A stretch of 64,000 nucleotides of DNA from Micromonospora pattaloongensis (GTDB lineage: Bacteria; Actinomycetota; Actinomycetes; Mycobacteriales; Micromonosporaceae): assembly GCF_900107255.1 (NCBI RefSeq), contig NZ_FNPH01000001.1, forward strand, positions 620,001 through 684,000, read 5' to 3'. Under the pieces are notes generated by a model. It did no database searches, was not told the origin of the DNA, and saw nothing but the letters and a program-made list of their open reading frames with translations. The position numbers were made by a program, and so were the translations under genes. Position 1 is the first letter of the stretch. The number at the start of each line of letters is the position of its first letter. Positions 1 through 8,468 of this stretch are shown one piece after another.

Positions 1-658
1 CCCCGGTCGCCGGCCCGTACTCGTGTGCGCCGGCGGCGTAGCCGTGCCCGCCGAGGTAGAGGATGTTCTCCACCATCGCGAAGCCGACCGCCGACAGCCC
101 ACAGTAGACGATGCCGTCGGTGATGCCGGACCATTCCCGCCGGCGCGCGACGAAGAGCAGGATCGGCCCGAGCGCCTTGGTCAGCTCCTCGATGAAGGGC
201 GCGACCAGGACCGCCACCAGCGCGTCCGGCAGCCCCCACCCCTGGAACAGGTCCGCCGCCCAGGTGTTGACGTTGAGCGACGCGGCGGTGGAGACGAACG
301 CCCCCCAGCCGAAGCAGAAGATGAGGTAGCGCATCGGTTCCGGCTCGTACCGGTCGAGCCAGAGGAAGCACGCCACCAGTACGGGCACCGGCAGGATCGC
401 GGCGATCAGACCGATGATCAGCGCCTGGAGGCCGAGGCTCTCGCCGAGGGTGAAGAGCATGAAGACGGCGCAGCCCGCGATCAGCAGGATGACGCCGGCC
501 ATCACCAGGCCACGGCGCCACGCGCTGCGCCGGCCGGGCAGCGTGGCCGGCACGGGCGGCGGCGTGGGACCCCCAGCGGCCGCGGGCGGCGGCGCTGCAC
601 CCCCACCGGACGCGGGCGTCGGCGCAGCGGGCTCCGCACCCGGAGGAATGTCAGCCAT
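1..658 (-). CDS. PrsW family intramembrane metalloprotease (3' end outside window)
   Basis: Reading leftward from ATG at 658, the product starts with a Pro/Ala/Gly-rich cytoplasmic tail (about 45 residues) followed by several hydrophobic spans, and runs off the window edge without a stop. The family signatures of PrsW/RsiW-type site-1 proteases are present: an EELTK motif (EExxK) in one helix and FAMVEN (FxxxEN) in a later one. In this family these residues bind a catalytic metal within the membrane, and the B. subtilis member cleaves an anti-sigma factor; many actinobacterial members have no known substrate. No anti-sigma gene is visible nearby. The family call is firm; the substrate is unknown. 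Confidence 0.88.
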   Translation of the reverse strand, partial: MADIPPGAEPAAPTPASGGGAAPPPAAAGGPTPPPVPATLPGRRSAWRRGLVMAGVILLIAGCAVFMLFTLGESLGLQALIIGLIAAILPVPVLVACFLWLDRYEPEPMRYLIFCFGWGAFVSTAASLNVNTWAADLFQGWGLPDALVAVLVAPFIEELTKALGPILLFVARRREWSGITDGIVYCGLSAVGFAMVENILYLGGHGYAAGAHEYGPATG

Positions 659-774
659 GCGGCCAGCCTAGCCACCGTCATCCCGTTCGTGGATCTCCGG
701 TGGAAAACCCCGCCCCGGCCCGCCCAGGTCACCGGCGGGACGCCCCGGGCGAGGCGCACGGCAGACTGACCGGC

Positions 775-1422
775 GTGACAGCGCTCATCGACGACTGGCG
801 GGACGCGGTACGCGACAGCGGCGCGACCGCGGACGGCGACACGGTGGCCGCGGCCGGCGCGGAGCTGATCGACCGGTGGCGGGAGCCGCACCGGCGGTAC
901 CACGACGTCGCGCACCTCGCCGCCGTGCTGGCGGTGGTGCGGGAGCACGCGGAATTCGCCACCCGGCCCGCGCTGGTGCGGCTCGCCGCGTTCTGGCATG
1001 ACGCCGTGTACGACCCGGCCGCCGGTGACGGCGCGAACGAGCGGGACAGCGCGGAGCTGGCCGGCCGGGTCCTGCGGCGGCTCGGGATCGCCCCGACGGA
1101 CGTGGCGGAGGTGCAACGGCTCGTACTGCTCACCGCCGGCCACGCCGTGCCACCGGGCGACCGCGACGGCGCGCTGCTCTGCGACGCGGACCTGGCGGTG
1201 CTCGCCGGCCCCCCGGCGGCCTACGACGCCTACGCGGCCGCGATCCGCCGGGAGTACGCGCACGTGCCCGACCCGGCGTTCCGGGCGGGGCGGGCCGCGG
1301 TTCTCCGGCAGCTGCTCGCGCTGCCCGCGCTCTACCGGGTGCCGCCGCTCGCCGGGCGCTGGGAGCGGCCGGCCCGGGCGAACCTGGCCCGCGAGCTGGC
1401 GGCGCTCGGCGAGGCGCCCTGA
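775..1422 (+). CDS. HD-superfamily-like predicted metal-dependent phosphohydrolase
   Basis: 215 residues from GTG 775. An earlier in-frame GTG at 700 would add a Pro/Arg-rich stretch that looks untranslated. The spacing of YHDVAHL near residue 42 and FWHDAVYDP near residue 75 matches the small COG4339 group of HD-type proteins, in which His/Asp residues bind metal. The rest is a helical all-alpha fold typical of the family. The substrate is unknown. It ends 6 bp before the convergent DUF4031 gene. Confidence 0.7.
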   Translation: MTALIDDWRDAVRDSGATADGDTVAAAGAELIDRWREPHRRYHDVAHLAAVLAVVREHAEFATRPALVRLAAFWHDAVYDPAAGDGANERDSAELAGRVLRRLGIAPTDVAEVQRLVLLTAGHAVPPGDRDGALLCDADLAVLAGPPAAYDAYAAAIRREYAHVPDPAFRAGRAAVLRQLLALPALYRVPPLAGRWERPARANLARELAALGEAP

Positions 1423-1428
1423 GCCCCG

Positions 1429-1701
1429 CTACCGCACGGTGTGCTTCGGCCGGCGCAGCCCGGACGCCCGGAGCACCCGGACGATCTCCCGACCCGGGAC
1501 CACCCGCGCCCCCAGCCACACCGCCATCCGGAACCGCTCCGCCGGCAGGTCGTAGTGGTCGCGGTCGAAGGCCCGCCGGGGCGCGCCGAGCATCTCGGCG
1601 AAGGCGTGCAGCTCGGCGTACGACACGTCGCTGACCAGGTGGGACCAGAGCCGGCCGCGGGCCGGCCAGACGGGCGGGTCGACGTAGAGCATGGCCGTCA
1701 C
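1429..1701 (-). CDS. DUF4031 domain protein
   Basis: 90 residues. The N-terminal YVDPPVWPARGRLWSHLVSD and the central RAFDRDHYDLP segments are the hallmark of DUF4031, a short domain common in actinobacteria with no established function. The conserved Asp, His and Arg residues suggest a small catalytic or nucleotide-binding fold, but that is inference. An internal ATG at 1692 (LYVDPPVW) is an alternative start. It is convergent with the HD-like gene and divergent from the FAD oxidase gene, with only 27 bp between starts, so the two promoters must overlap. Confidence 0.85.
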   Translation of the reverse strand: MTAMLYVDPPVWPARGRLWSHLVSDVSYAELHAFAEMLGAPRRAFDRDHYDLPAERFRMAVWLGARVVPGREIVRVLRASGLRRPKHTVR

Positions 1702-1728
1702 CGTATCCGGCCGGCTAGCCTGCGACGC

Positions 1729-3123
1729 ATGTCAGACCTTCTCGCCGAACTACGCGCGGCCCTCCCCGACGGCGCGGTGCTGACCGACCCCGATCTGCTC
1801 CGCGGCTACCGGCGCGACGAGGCCGACCTCTGCGCATACGGGATGCCGGCGGTGGTGGTGCGGCCGCGCAGCACGGACGAGGTGGTCGCGGTGGTCCGGG
1901 CCGCCGCCGCGCGCGGGGTCCCGGTGGTCCCGCAGGGCGCCCGCACCGGCCTGGCCGGCGCGGCCAACGCGGTCGACGGCGCGGTCGTGATCGCGATGAC
2001 CGCGATGGACCGGATCGTCGAGATCGACCCGGTCAACCGGATCGCCGTGGTCCAGCCCGGCGTGGTCAACGCGGCGCTCGCCCGCGCGGTCGCCGAACAG
2101 GGCCTGCGCTACCCGCCCGACCCCGGCTCGTGGGAGTCGTCCACGATCGGCGGGAACGTCTCGACCAACGCCGGCGGGATGTGCTGCGTCAAGTACGGGG
2201 TCACCACGGAGTACGTCCTCGGCCTGGAGGTCGTGCTCGCCTCCGGCGAGGTGCTGCGCACCGGGCGGCGCACCGCCAAGGGCGTCGCCGGCTACGACCT
2301 GACGCGGCTCTTCGTCGGCTCCGAGGGGACGCTCGGGATCATCACCGAGATCACGGTGGCGCTGCGCCCGGCTCCCGAGGACTCGCTCACCCTGGTCGCG
2401 GTCTTCCCGTCCACCGCGGCGGCCGGGGCGGCGGTCGCGGCCATCTCGTCGGCCGGGCTGACCCCGAGCCTGCTGGAGCTGCTGGACCGGACGCACCTCG
2501 GCGCGATCGAGGCGTACCAGCCGATGGGGCTGCGCACGGACGCCAAGGCGCTGCTGCTCGCCGCGGCCGACACGGGCGCGCGGGCGGCGGCGGAGCTGGA
2601 ACGGATCGCCGAGCTCTGCACGGCGGCCGGCGCCGACGAGGTCTACGCGGCCACCGACGCGGTGGAGGCCGCGGCGCTGCTGCAGGCCCGCCGGCTGGCG
2701 CACCCGGCGATGGAGAAGTTCGCCCTGGACGCGTTCCCGGGCGGCAACGGCGGGCTGATCATCGACGACGTCGCCGTGCCGCGCACCGCGCTGGCCGCGC
2801 TGCTCGACGGCATCGAGAAGGTCTCCGCCGAGTACGGCGTGCCGATCGGCGTCGTCGGCCACGCCGGCGACGGCAACCTGCACCCCAACATCGTGGTCGA
2901 CCGGGCCGACCCGGCCAGTGTGGAGCGGGGGCGGCTCGCCTTCGACGCGATCATGCAGATCGCGCTCTCGATGGGCGGCACCTGCACCGGCGAGCACGGC
3001 GTGGGGCTGCTCAAGCGCGACTGGCTGGCGCGCGAGATCGGCCCGGTGGGCGTACGGGTGCACCAGGCGATCAAGGCGGCGCTGGACCCGGCCGGCCTGC
3101 TCAACCCCGGCAAGGTGTTCTGA
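1729..3123 (+). CDS. FAD-linked oxidase, glycolate oxidase GlcD / D-lactate dehydrogenase type
   Basis: 464 residues from ATG 1729. The N-terminal FAD_binding_4 (PCMH) domain shows the pyrophosphate-binding region PQGARTGLAGAAN and the later GGNVSTNAGG stretch. The C-terminal FAD-oxidase_C domain carries HAGDGNLHPN and CTGEHGVGLLKR, both typical of GlcD and D-2-hydroxyacid dehydrogenases, and ends LLNPGKVF as in the family. It would oxidise glycolate, D-lactate or a similar 2-hydroxyacid to the 2-keto acid. No GlcE/GlcF partners are adjacent, which favours a self-sufficient D-lactate/2-hydroxyglutarate-type enzyme. The gene is convergent with glpD (24 bp between stops). Confidence 0.9.
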   Translation: MSDLLAELRAALPDGAVLTDPDLLRGYRRDEADLCAYGMPAVVVRPRSTDEVVAVVRAAAARGVPVVPQGARTGLAGAANAVDGAVVIAMTAMDRIVEIDPVNRIAVVQPGVVNAALARAVAEQGLRYPPDPGSWESSTIGGNVSTNAGGMCCVKYGVTTEYVLGLEVVLASGEVLRTGRRTAKGVAGYDLTRLFVGSEGTLGIITEITVALRPAPEDSLTLVAVFPSTAAAGAAVAAISSAGLTPSLLELLDRTHLGAIEAYQPMGLRTDAKALLLAAADTGARAAAELERIAELCTAAGADEVYAATDAVEAAALLQARRLAHPAMEKFALDAFPGGNGGLIIDDVAVPRTALAALLDGIEKVSAEYGVPIGVVGHAGDGNLHPNIVVDRADPASVERGRLAFDAIMQIALSMGGTCTGEHGVGLLKRDWLAREIGPVGVRVHQAIKAALDPAGLLNPGKVF

Positions 3124-3147
3124 GGAACGGTCTCCCTATCGGCGGAC

Positions 3148-4977
3148 CTACTGCGGCGAGGGGAGCTCGACGGGCCCGCTGTCGGCGGCGCGGTCGGCGG
3201 CGAAGCCGCGCACGTCGTGGGCGCCCATCCGGGCCGCGTCGGCGGTGGCGTCGTCGGGCATCTGCTGCGACTCCCGCTCGGCCGCCACCCGCGCCCGGTA
3301 GTGCTCCACCTCGCGGGCGCGCACCGCCGCGTCCCAGCCCAGCACGGAACCCATGATCTCCGCGACGTGCTCGGCGGACTCCGACCCGCGGTGCACGGTC
3401 TCGATCGAGATCCGCGTGCGCCGGGTCAGCACGTCGTCGACGTGCAGCGCCCCCTCCGCCCGGGCGGCGTACGCGATCTCGGCGGCCACGTACTCGGGGG
3501 CGCCGGCGACCGGAGTGGCCAGCAGCGGGTCCGCCGCCATCATCCGGAGCAGCTCGACGGTGAGCGAGCCGTACCGCTCCAGCAGGTGTTCGACCACGCC
3601 GGCCGGTACGCCGTGCCGCCGCGCCAGGTCCGCCCGGTCTCGCCACATCGCCGCGAACCCGTCGGCGCCGAGCAGCGGCAGATCCGCGGTGCGGGACGGG
3701 CGGTCGATCCCGAGCCGGCGCACCGCCCGGTCGACGACGTCGCTGGCCATCACCCGGTAGGTGGTGTACTTGCCGCCCGCGACCAGCAGCAGCCCGAGCA
3801 TCGGCTCGACCACCGCGTGCTCGCGGGAGAGCTTCGACGTCGACTCGGCCTCGCCGGAGAGCAGCGGCCGCAGTCCGGCGTAGACGCCCTCGATGTCCGA
3901 GGTGGACAGCGGCCGGTCGAGCACCGTGTTGACCTGCTCCAGCAGGTAGTCGATGTCGCGCGCCGAGGCCGCCGGGTGCGCCCGGTCCAGCTGCCAGTCG
4001 GTGTCGGTGGTCCCGATGATCCAGTGCCCGCCCCAGGGGATGACGAAGAGCACCGACGTCGGGGTACGCAGGATCAGCCCCGCCTCCCCGGTGATCGCCG
4101 AACGTGGCACGACGAGGTGGACGCCCTTCGAGGCCCGTACCCGCAGCCCCGGCCGGACCCCGACGTCGCCGAGCATCCGCGACAGGTCGTCGCTCCACAC
4201 CCCGGTGGCGGCGATGACCGTCCGCGCGCTCACCTCGAACTCGGCGTCCGGCGAGCCGGGGGCCGCCTCCATGTCCCGCACCCGGACACCGGTCACCTCG
4301 CGCGCCTGACGCTTCAGGCCGACCGCGCGGGCGCTGGTCACCACGGCCGCCCCGAGGCTCGCCGCGGTGCGGGCCAGCGTGACCACCAGGCGCGCGTCGT
4401 CGACCTGCCCGTCGTAGTAGCGGATCGCCCCCGCGAGCGCCTCCGGGCGCAGGCTCGGGAAGATCCGCCGCGCCCCCTCGCGGGTCAGGTGCCGGTGCAG
4501 CGGCATCCCCCGACCGCCGCCGAAGAGACCCGCGAACGCGTCGTACGCCGCGACCCCGGTGCCGTAGTACGACCGCCGCCAGGCCCGGCCGGGGAGTCCG
4601 GCGACCCCCTCGCCCGCCGGCAGCGGGACCAGGATCGGCACCGGTCGCACCAGGTGCGGCGCGAGCCGGGTGGCGAGCAGCCCGCGCTCGGTGAGCGCCT
4701 CGTGCACGAGATGGAACTCCAGCTGCTCCAGGTAGCGCAGGCCGCCGTGGATGAGCTTGCTGGACCGGCTGGACGTGCCGGCGGCGTAGTCGCGCGCCTC
4801 GACCAGCGCGACCTTGAGGCCGCGGGCGGCGGCGTCGACGGCGGCGCCCGCGCCGGTCACCCCGCCGCCGATGATGAGCACGTCGAAGCGCTCGCCGCGC
4901 AGGCGACGCAGGTCGTCGGCGCGGCGCTGGGCCGAGAGCTGGCCGGCGGTGTACCGGGAAACGGCAGGATCACGCAC
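3148..4977 (-). CDS. glpD: Aerobic glycerol-3-phosphate dehydrogenase
   Basis: 609 residues from GTG 4977 (V-R-D-P-A-V-S). The dinucleotide-binding motif DVLIIGGGVTGAGAAVDAAA lies near residue 30, followed by the family signature RSSKLIHGGLRYLEQ. LLVAGGKYTTYR and a C-terminal DAO_C domain also match GlpD. It oxidises sn-glycerol-3-phosphate to DHAP at the membrane, passing electrons via FAD to quinone. It is about 30-40 residues longer at the C-terminus than usual, with an Ala/Asp-rich tail. No glpF or glpK lies beside it. Confidence 0.95.
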   Translation of the reverse strand: MRDPAVSRYTAGQLSAQRRADDLRRLRGERFDVLIIGGGVTGAGAAVDAAARGLKVALVEARDYAAGTSSRSSKLIHGGLRYLEQLEFHLVHEALTERGLLATRLAPHLVRPVPILVPLPAGEGVAGLPGRAWRRSYYGTGVAAYDAFAGLFGGGRGMPLHRHLTREGARRIFPSLRPEALAGAIRYYDGQVDDARLVVTLARTAASLGAAVVTSARAVGLKRQAREVTGVRVRDMEAAPGSPDAEFEVSARTVIAATGVWSDDLSRMLGDVGVRPGLRVRASKGVHLVVPRSAITGEAGLILRTPTSVLFVIPWGGHWIIGTTDTDWQLDRAHPAASARDIDYLLEQVNTVLDRPLSTSDIEGVYAGLRPLLSGEAESTSKLSREHAVVEPMLGLLLVAGGKYTTYRVMASDVVDRAVRRLGIDRPSRTADLPLLGADGFAAMWRDRADLARRHGVPAGVVEHLLERYGSLTVELLRMMAADPLLATPVAGAPEYVAAEIAYAARAEGALHVDDVLTRRTRISIETVHRGSESAEHVAEIMGSVLGWDAAVRAREVEHYRARVAAERESQQMPDDATADAARMGAHDVRGFAADRAADSGPVELPSPQ

Positions 4978-5043
4978 GCCTCCACGGTATCCCCCGCATC
5001 GGCAGATCTCATCGGTTGTCGACCCCGTCGTACTGTGTCCGGC

Positions 5044-7461
5044 ATGCACCCCGGCCCTCCGTACCTGCCGCCACCACCGGTGATGCCGCCGCCCGCGCCC
5101 CGGAGCAACCCGTGGCCGGTGGTCGCGGCAGCGTTGATCGGACTCGGCGCGGTCGTGTTCACGGTCACCACCCAGGCCGGCGGCTGGCTCGTCGAGCAGT
5201 TGCTGCTGACGATGGGGGTCGATCAGCCAGCCTGGACCCGGCCGCTGACCGGTCTGCTCGACGCGCTGGTGGTGGGGCTGCCGGCCGGGCTGCTCGCCGT
5301 GCTGCCGCGCGCGGCCGGGGTACGCGCCGCCGGTCGCGCCTGGACGCTCGGTGCCGCCGCGCTGGGCGCGCTCGGCCTGCTGCGGGCCATCCCGCCGGCC
5401 CGGCACGAGCTCTATCTGGCCGCGCTGGCGGTGGTCGCCGCCGGCGGCGCCCTGGCGGTACGCCGGCTGCGCGGCGGGCCCGCCGGCCGGGGCCCGCAGA
5501 GCAGTCCCGAGGGCGACGAACACCGGGCGGCGGAGCCGGCGACGCCAGCCCTGTTCGCGTTCGCCGCCGGGCTGGCGCTGCTGCTGCCCTGGCTGGCGCT
5601 GGGGGCGCTCGGCGGCCTGACCGAGACCGCGCTCGCGGTCGCGGCGGCCGCGGCGCTCGGCTGGCTCGCCGCGGCGATCCTGGACCGGCCCTTCTGGGCG
5701 GCGTACGACGGGGGGTCCGGACGGCCGGCGGTCCGGCTGGTCCTGCTCGGCGGTCTGGTCGCCGGGGTCGCGCTGTCGCTCGTCGCCGCCGGCGCCGGGC
5801 AGAGCGGCGCGCAGTTGCCCGCGCTGCTCGTCCTGCCGGCCACGGCGTTCGCGGCGGCCGCGCTGTCCCGGGGCGGCGGCCCCGCCCCGGTCGGCTGGCT
5901 GGTCGGGCCCGCCGCGCTCGGTCCGCTGGCCTTCGCCGATCCCGAGGAGATCTCCCTGGTCCTCGCGATCGGGCGCGACGTGCCGTTCTGGGTGGCGGTC
6001 GCCGCCGCCGGCTCCCTCGCCGTCGCGCTCGGGCTCGCCCTCGGGTACGCGGGCGTGTTCGGTCGACGCCGCCCGGCCGCACCCCGCCGGGCGGTCGGGG
6101 CGCTGACCGTCGCGGCCGTGCTCGCCGGGGCGGCCGGGGTGTACGTCGGCGCGGGCCAGCCGGGGCTGCACGGCGAGAAGCTCTTCGTGGTGCTGAAGGC
6201 GCAAGCCGACCTGAGCGGTATCGCGGATCTGGGAGTGGGCGGCCCACCGGGGCAGGTCGGCCGGGACGCGCGGGTCGCCGAGGTCTACCGGCGGCTGGTC
6301 GCGCACGCGCAGCGCTCCCAGGCGGGGCTGCGGCGCGATCTGGACCGGTGGCGCCTGGACTACCGGCCCTACTACCTGGTCAACGCGATCGAGGTGGACG
6401 GCGGCCCGGCGGTGCGCGCCTGGCTGTCCCGCCGCGCCGACGTGGACCGGGTGCTGCTCAGCCAGCAGCTCCGGCCGCTGCCGGCCGCGCCCCCGACCGA
6501 ACGCGGCGGGGAGGCCGGGCCCTCCGCCCCGCCCTGGAACGTCACGATGATCCGCGCCGACCGGGTCCGGTCCGAGCTCGGCGTGGACGGCTCGGGGATC
6601 GTCGTGGGCTCGTCGGATTCCGGCGTGGACGGCGCCCACCCCGCGCTCGCGGCCGGCTTCCGCGGCGGCGACGACTCCTGGTACGACCCGTGGAACGGCA
6701 CCCGTACCCCGACCGACCATGCCGGCCACGGCACCCACACGCTCGGCTCCGCGGTCGGCGCCGCGCACGTCGGCGTCGCGCCGGGCGCGCGCTGGGTCGG
6801 CTGCGTCAACCTTGACCGCAATCTCGGCAATCCCGCCCGCTACCTGGACTGTCTACAGTTCATGCTGGCGCCGTTCCCGCCCGGCGGCGAGGCGTTCGCC
6901 GACGGTCGGCCGGAGCGCGCCCCGCACGTGCTGACCAACTCGTGGGGCTGCCCACCGATGGAGGGCTGCGACCCGCGCGCGCTGGCCCCGGCCACGGCCG
7001 CGTTCGCCGCCGCCGGGATCTTCGTGGTGGCCGCCGCCGGCAACACGGGGCCGTCCTGCGGGTCGGTCGAGGATCCACCGGCGATCTACGAGGACGTGCT
7101 GACGGTCGGCGCGGTCGACGCGCGGCGCCGGGTCACCGACTTCTCCAGCCGCGGGCCCACCCCGGACGGGTCGGTGAAGCCGGACCTGGTCGCGCCGGGC
7201 GCTGACGTGCTGTCGGCGATGCCCGGCGGCGGGTACGCCCGGCTCGACGGGACGTCGATGGCGACGCCGCACGTCGCCGGGGTGGTCGCGCTGATGTGGT
7301 CGGCGAACCCCCGGCTCATCGGCGACCTGCCGCGCACCCGTCAGCTCCTCACCGGCACCGTGACGCCGGTGACGAGCGGGCAGGGGTGCGGCCCGACCGG
7401 CAACGTCGACGGCGCGGGTCTGGTCGACGCGTACGCGGCGGTGCGGGCCGCCCGCGGCTGA
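5044..7461 (+). CDS. Multi-spanning membrane protein with C-terminal subtilisin-like (S8) protease domain
   Basis: 805 residues from ATG 5044. A Pro-rich N-terminus is followed by roughly ten hydrophobic spans (about residues 24-385), then a short linker and a propeptide-like segment. A complete subtilase domain follows: Asp525 in SSDSGVD, His562 in HGTHTLG, the oxyanion Asn in AAAGNTG, and Ser738 in GTSMATPHVAG. All three catalytic residues are intact. Ordinary subtilases are secreted with one signal peptide. Here the protease is tethered behind a polytopic module, and topology should place it outside the cytoplasm. Substrates are unknown; a membrane-surface processing protease is a reasonable inference. 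Confidence 0.88.
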   Translation: MHPGPPYLPPPPVMPPPAPRSNPWPVVAAALIGLGAVVFTVTTQAGGWLVEQLLLTMGVDQPAWTRPLTGLLDALVVGLPAGLLAVLPRAAGVRAAGRAWTLGAAALGALGLLRAIPPARHELYLAALAVVAAGGALAVRRLRGGPAGRGPQSSPEGDEHRAAEPATPALFAFAAGLALLLPWLALGALGGLTETALAVAAAAALGWLAAAILDRPFWAAYDGGSGRPAVRLVLLGGLVAGVALSLVAAGAGQSGAQLPALLVLPATAFAAAALSRGGGPAPVGWLVGPAALGPLAFADPEEISLVLAIGRDVPFWVAVAAAGSLAVALGLALGYAGVFGRRRPAAPRRAVGALTVAAVLAGAAGVYVGAGQPGLHGEKLFVVLKAQADLSGIADLGVGGPPGQVGRDARVAEVYRRLVAHAQRSQAGLRRDLDRWRLDYRPYYLVNAIEVDGGPAVRAWLSRRADVDRVLLSQQLRPLPAAPPTERGGEAGPSAPPWNVTMIRADRVRSELGVDGSGIVVGSSDSGVDGAHPALAAGFRGGDDSWYDPWNGTRTPTDHAGHGTHTLGSAVGAAHVGVAPGARWVGCVNLDRNLGNPARYLDCLQFMLAPFPPGGEAFADGRPERAPHVLTNSWGCPPMEGCDPRALAPATAAFAAAGIFVVAAAGNTGPSCGSVEDPPAIYEDVLTVGAVDARRRVTDFSSRGPTPDGSVKPDLVAPGADVLSAMPGGGYARLDGTSMATPHVAGVVALMWSANPRLIGDLPRTRQLLTGTVTPVTSGQGCGPTGNVDGAGLVDAYAAVRAARG

Positions 7462-7505
7462 CGCCCCCTCGCCAAGCCCACGCCGACTCCCTATGGTCGG
7501 CGGCC

Positions 7506-8429
7506 ATGGATCCCGAATTCTCGATCGAAGAGTTGACCGACGCCGACCTGCCCGCCGTGGTGGCGCTGTGCGGCGCGGCGTTGGACCTGCCGGAGGACGC
7601 GACCGAGGCCGCGCAGATCGTGTCGTGTCTGTGGGGCGGGGCCGGGTCGGCCCGGGCGTTCGGGTTCGCCGCGCTGGTCGGCGGCGCGCTGCGCGGCGTC
7701 GTGCTCGCCTCGGTGGGGCGGCGCGACGCGTCGGCGGGCCACATCGATCTCGTCGCCGTGCATCCGGCGGCGCGCCGGCGCGGCATCGCCCGGGCGCTGC
7801 TGCGCCGCGCCGAGTCGGCGCTCGCGGCCCGCGGCGTCACCGACGTGTGGCTGGCCGGGAACCCGCCGCACTACGCGTGGCCCGGGATCGACGTGCGCTA
7901 CACCCCGGCGGTCTGCGCCGCGCTGGCGCTGGGCTACGGGCACGAGCGTACGGCGTGGAACATGACCGCCGAGCTGTCGGCGCCGGAATCGCCCGCGCGG
8001 CGGCCGACCGCCCCCGCCGAGCGGCGGCTCGCCGCCGCGGGGGTGACGGTCCGGGCGGCGACCGTTGACGACCTGCCGGCGCTCACGGCGTTCGCGGACA
8101 CCGCCTTCGGCGGCTCGTGGGCCGGGGAGCTGGCCGGTTCGGTGGCGCGGCCGGGCGCGGGGTGTCACCTCGCGGAACGCGACGGCGAGCTGCTCGGGTT
8201 CGCCGCGTACGGGTCGTGCCGGCCGAGTTGGTTCGGGCCGATGGGGACGGCGCCGGCGGCGCGGGGACTCGGGATCGGCGGGGTGTTGCTGCGGCGGTGT
8301 CTGCGCGACCAGCACGCGGCCGGTCAGGCGCGCGCGGAGATCGGCTGGGTGGGGCCGGTGGAGTTTTACGCGGACAACGCCGGGGCATGGATCCGCCGGG
8401 TGTTTTTCCTGTATCGCAAAGAGTTGTAG
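7506..8429 (+). CDS. Tandem-domain GNAT N-acetyltransferase
   Basis: 307 residues from ATG 7506. Two GNAT folds lie in tandem. The N-terminal one has the acetyl-CoA motif A stretch VHPAARRRGIARALL. The C-terminal one has APAARGLGIGGVLLRR and ends with the YADNAGAWIRRVF-type helix. Such duplicated GNAT proteins are common in actinobacteria and acetylate small amines or protein N-termini; the substrate cannot be told from sequence. It lies 44 bp after the subtilase gene and about 40 bp before the MFS porter, in the same direction. Confidence 0.85.
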   Translation: MDPEFSIEELTDADLPAVVALCGAALDLPEDATEAAQIVSCLWGGAGSARAFGFAALVGGALRGVVLASVGRRDASAGHIDLVAVHPAARRRGIARALLRRAESALAARGVTDVWLAGNPPHYAWPGIDVRYTPAVCAALALGYGHERTAWNMTAELSAPESPARRPTAPAERRLAAAGVTVRAATVDDLPALTAFADTAFGGSWAGELAGSVARPGAGCHLAERDGELLGFAAYGSCRPSWFGPMGTAPAARGLGIGGVLLRRCLRDQHAAGQARAEIGWVGPVEFYADNAGAWIRRVFFLYRKEL

Positions 8430-8468
8430 TTAGTCAGACACATCCGATTTGTACGACAGGATGAAGGT

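Noticed and set aside
3217..5043. Long rightward reading frame extending the subtilase gene upstream across glpD
   Set aside because: It is the antisense shadow of glpD in high-GC DNA; the subtilase starts at ATG 5044 and the upstream part has no ribosome site or protein-like composition.
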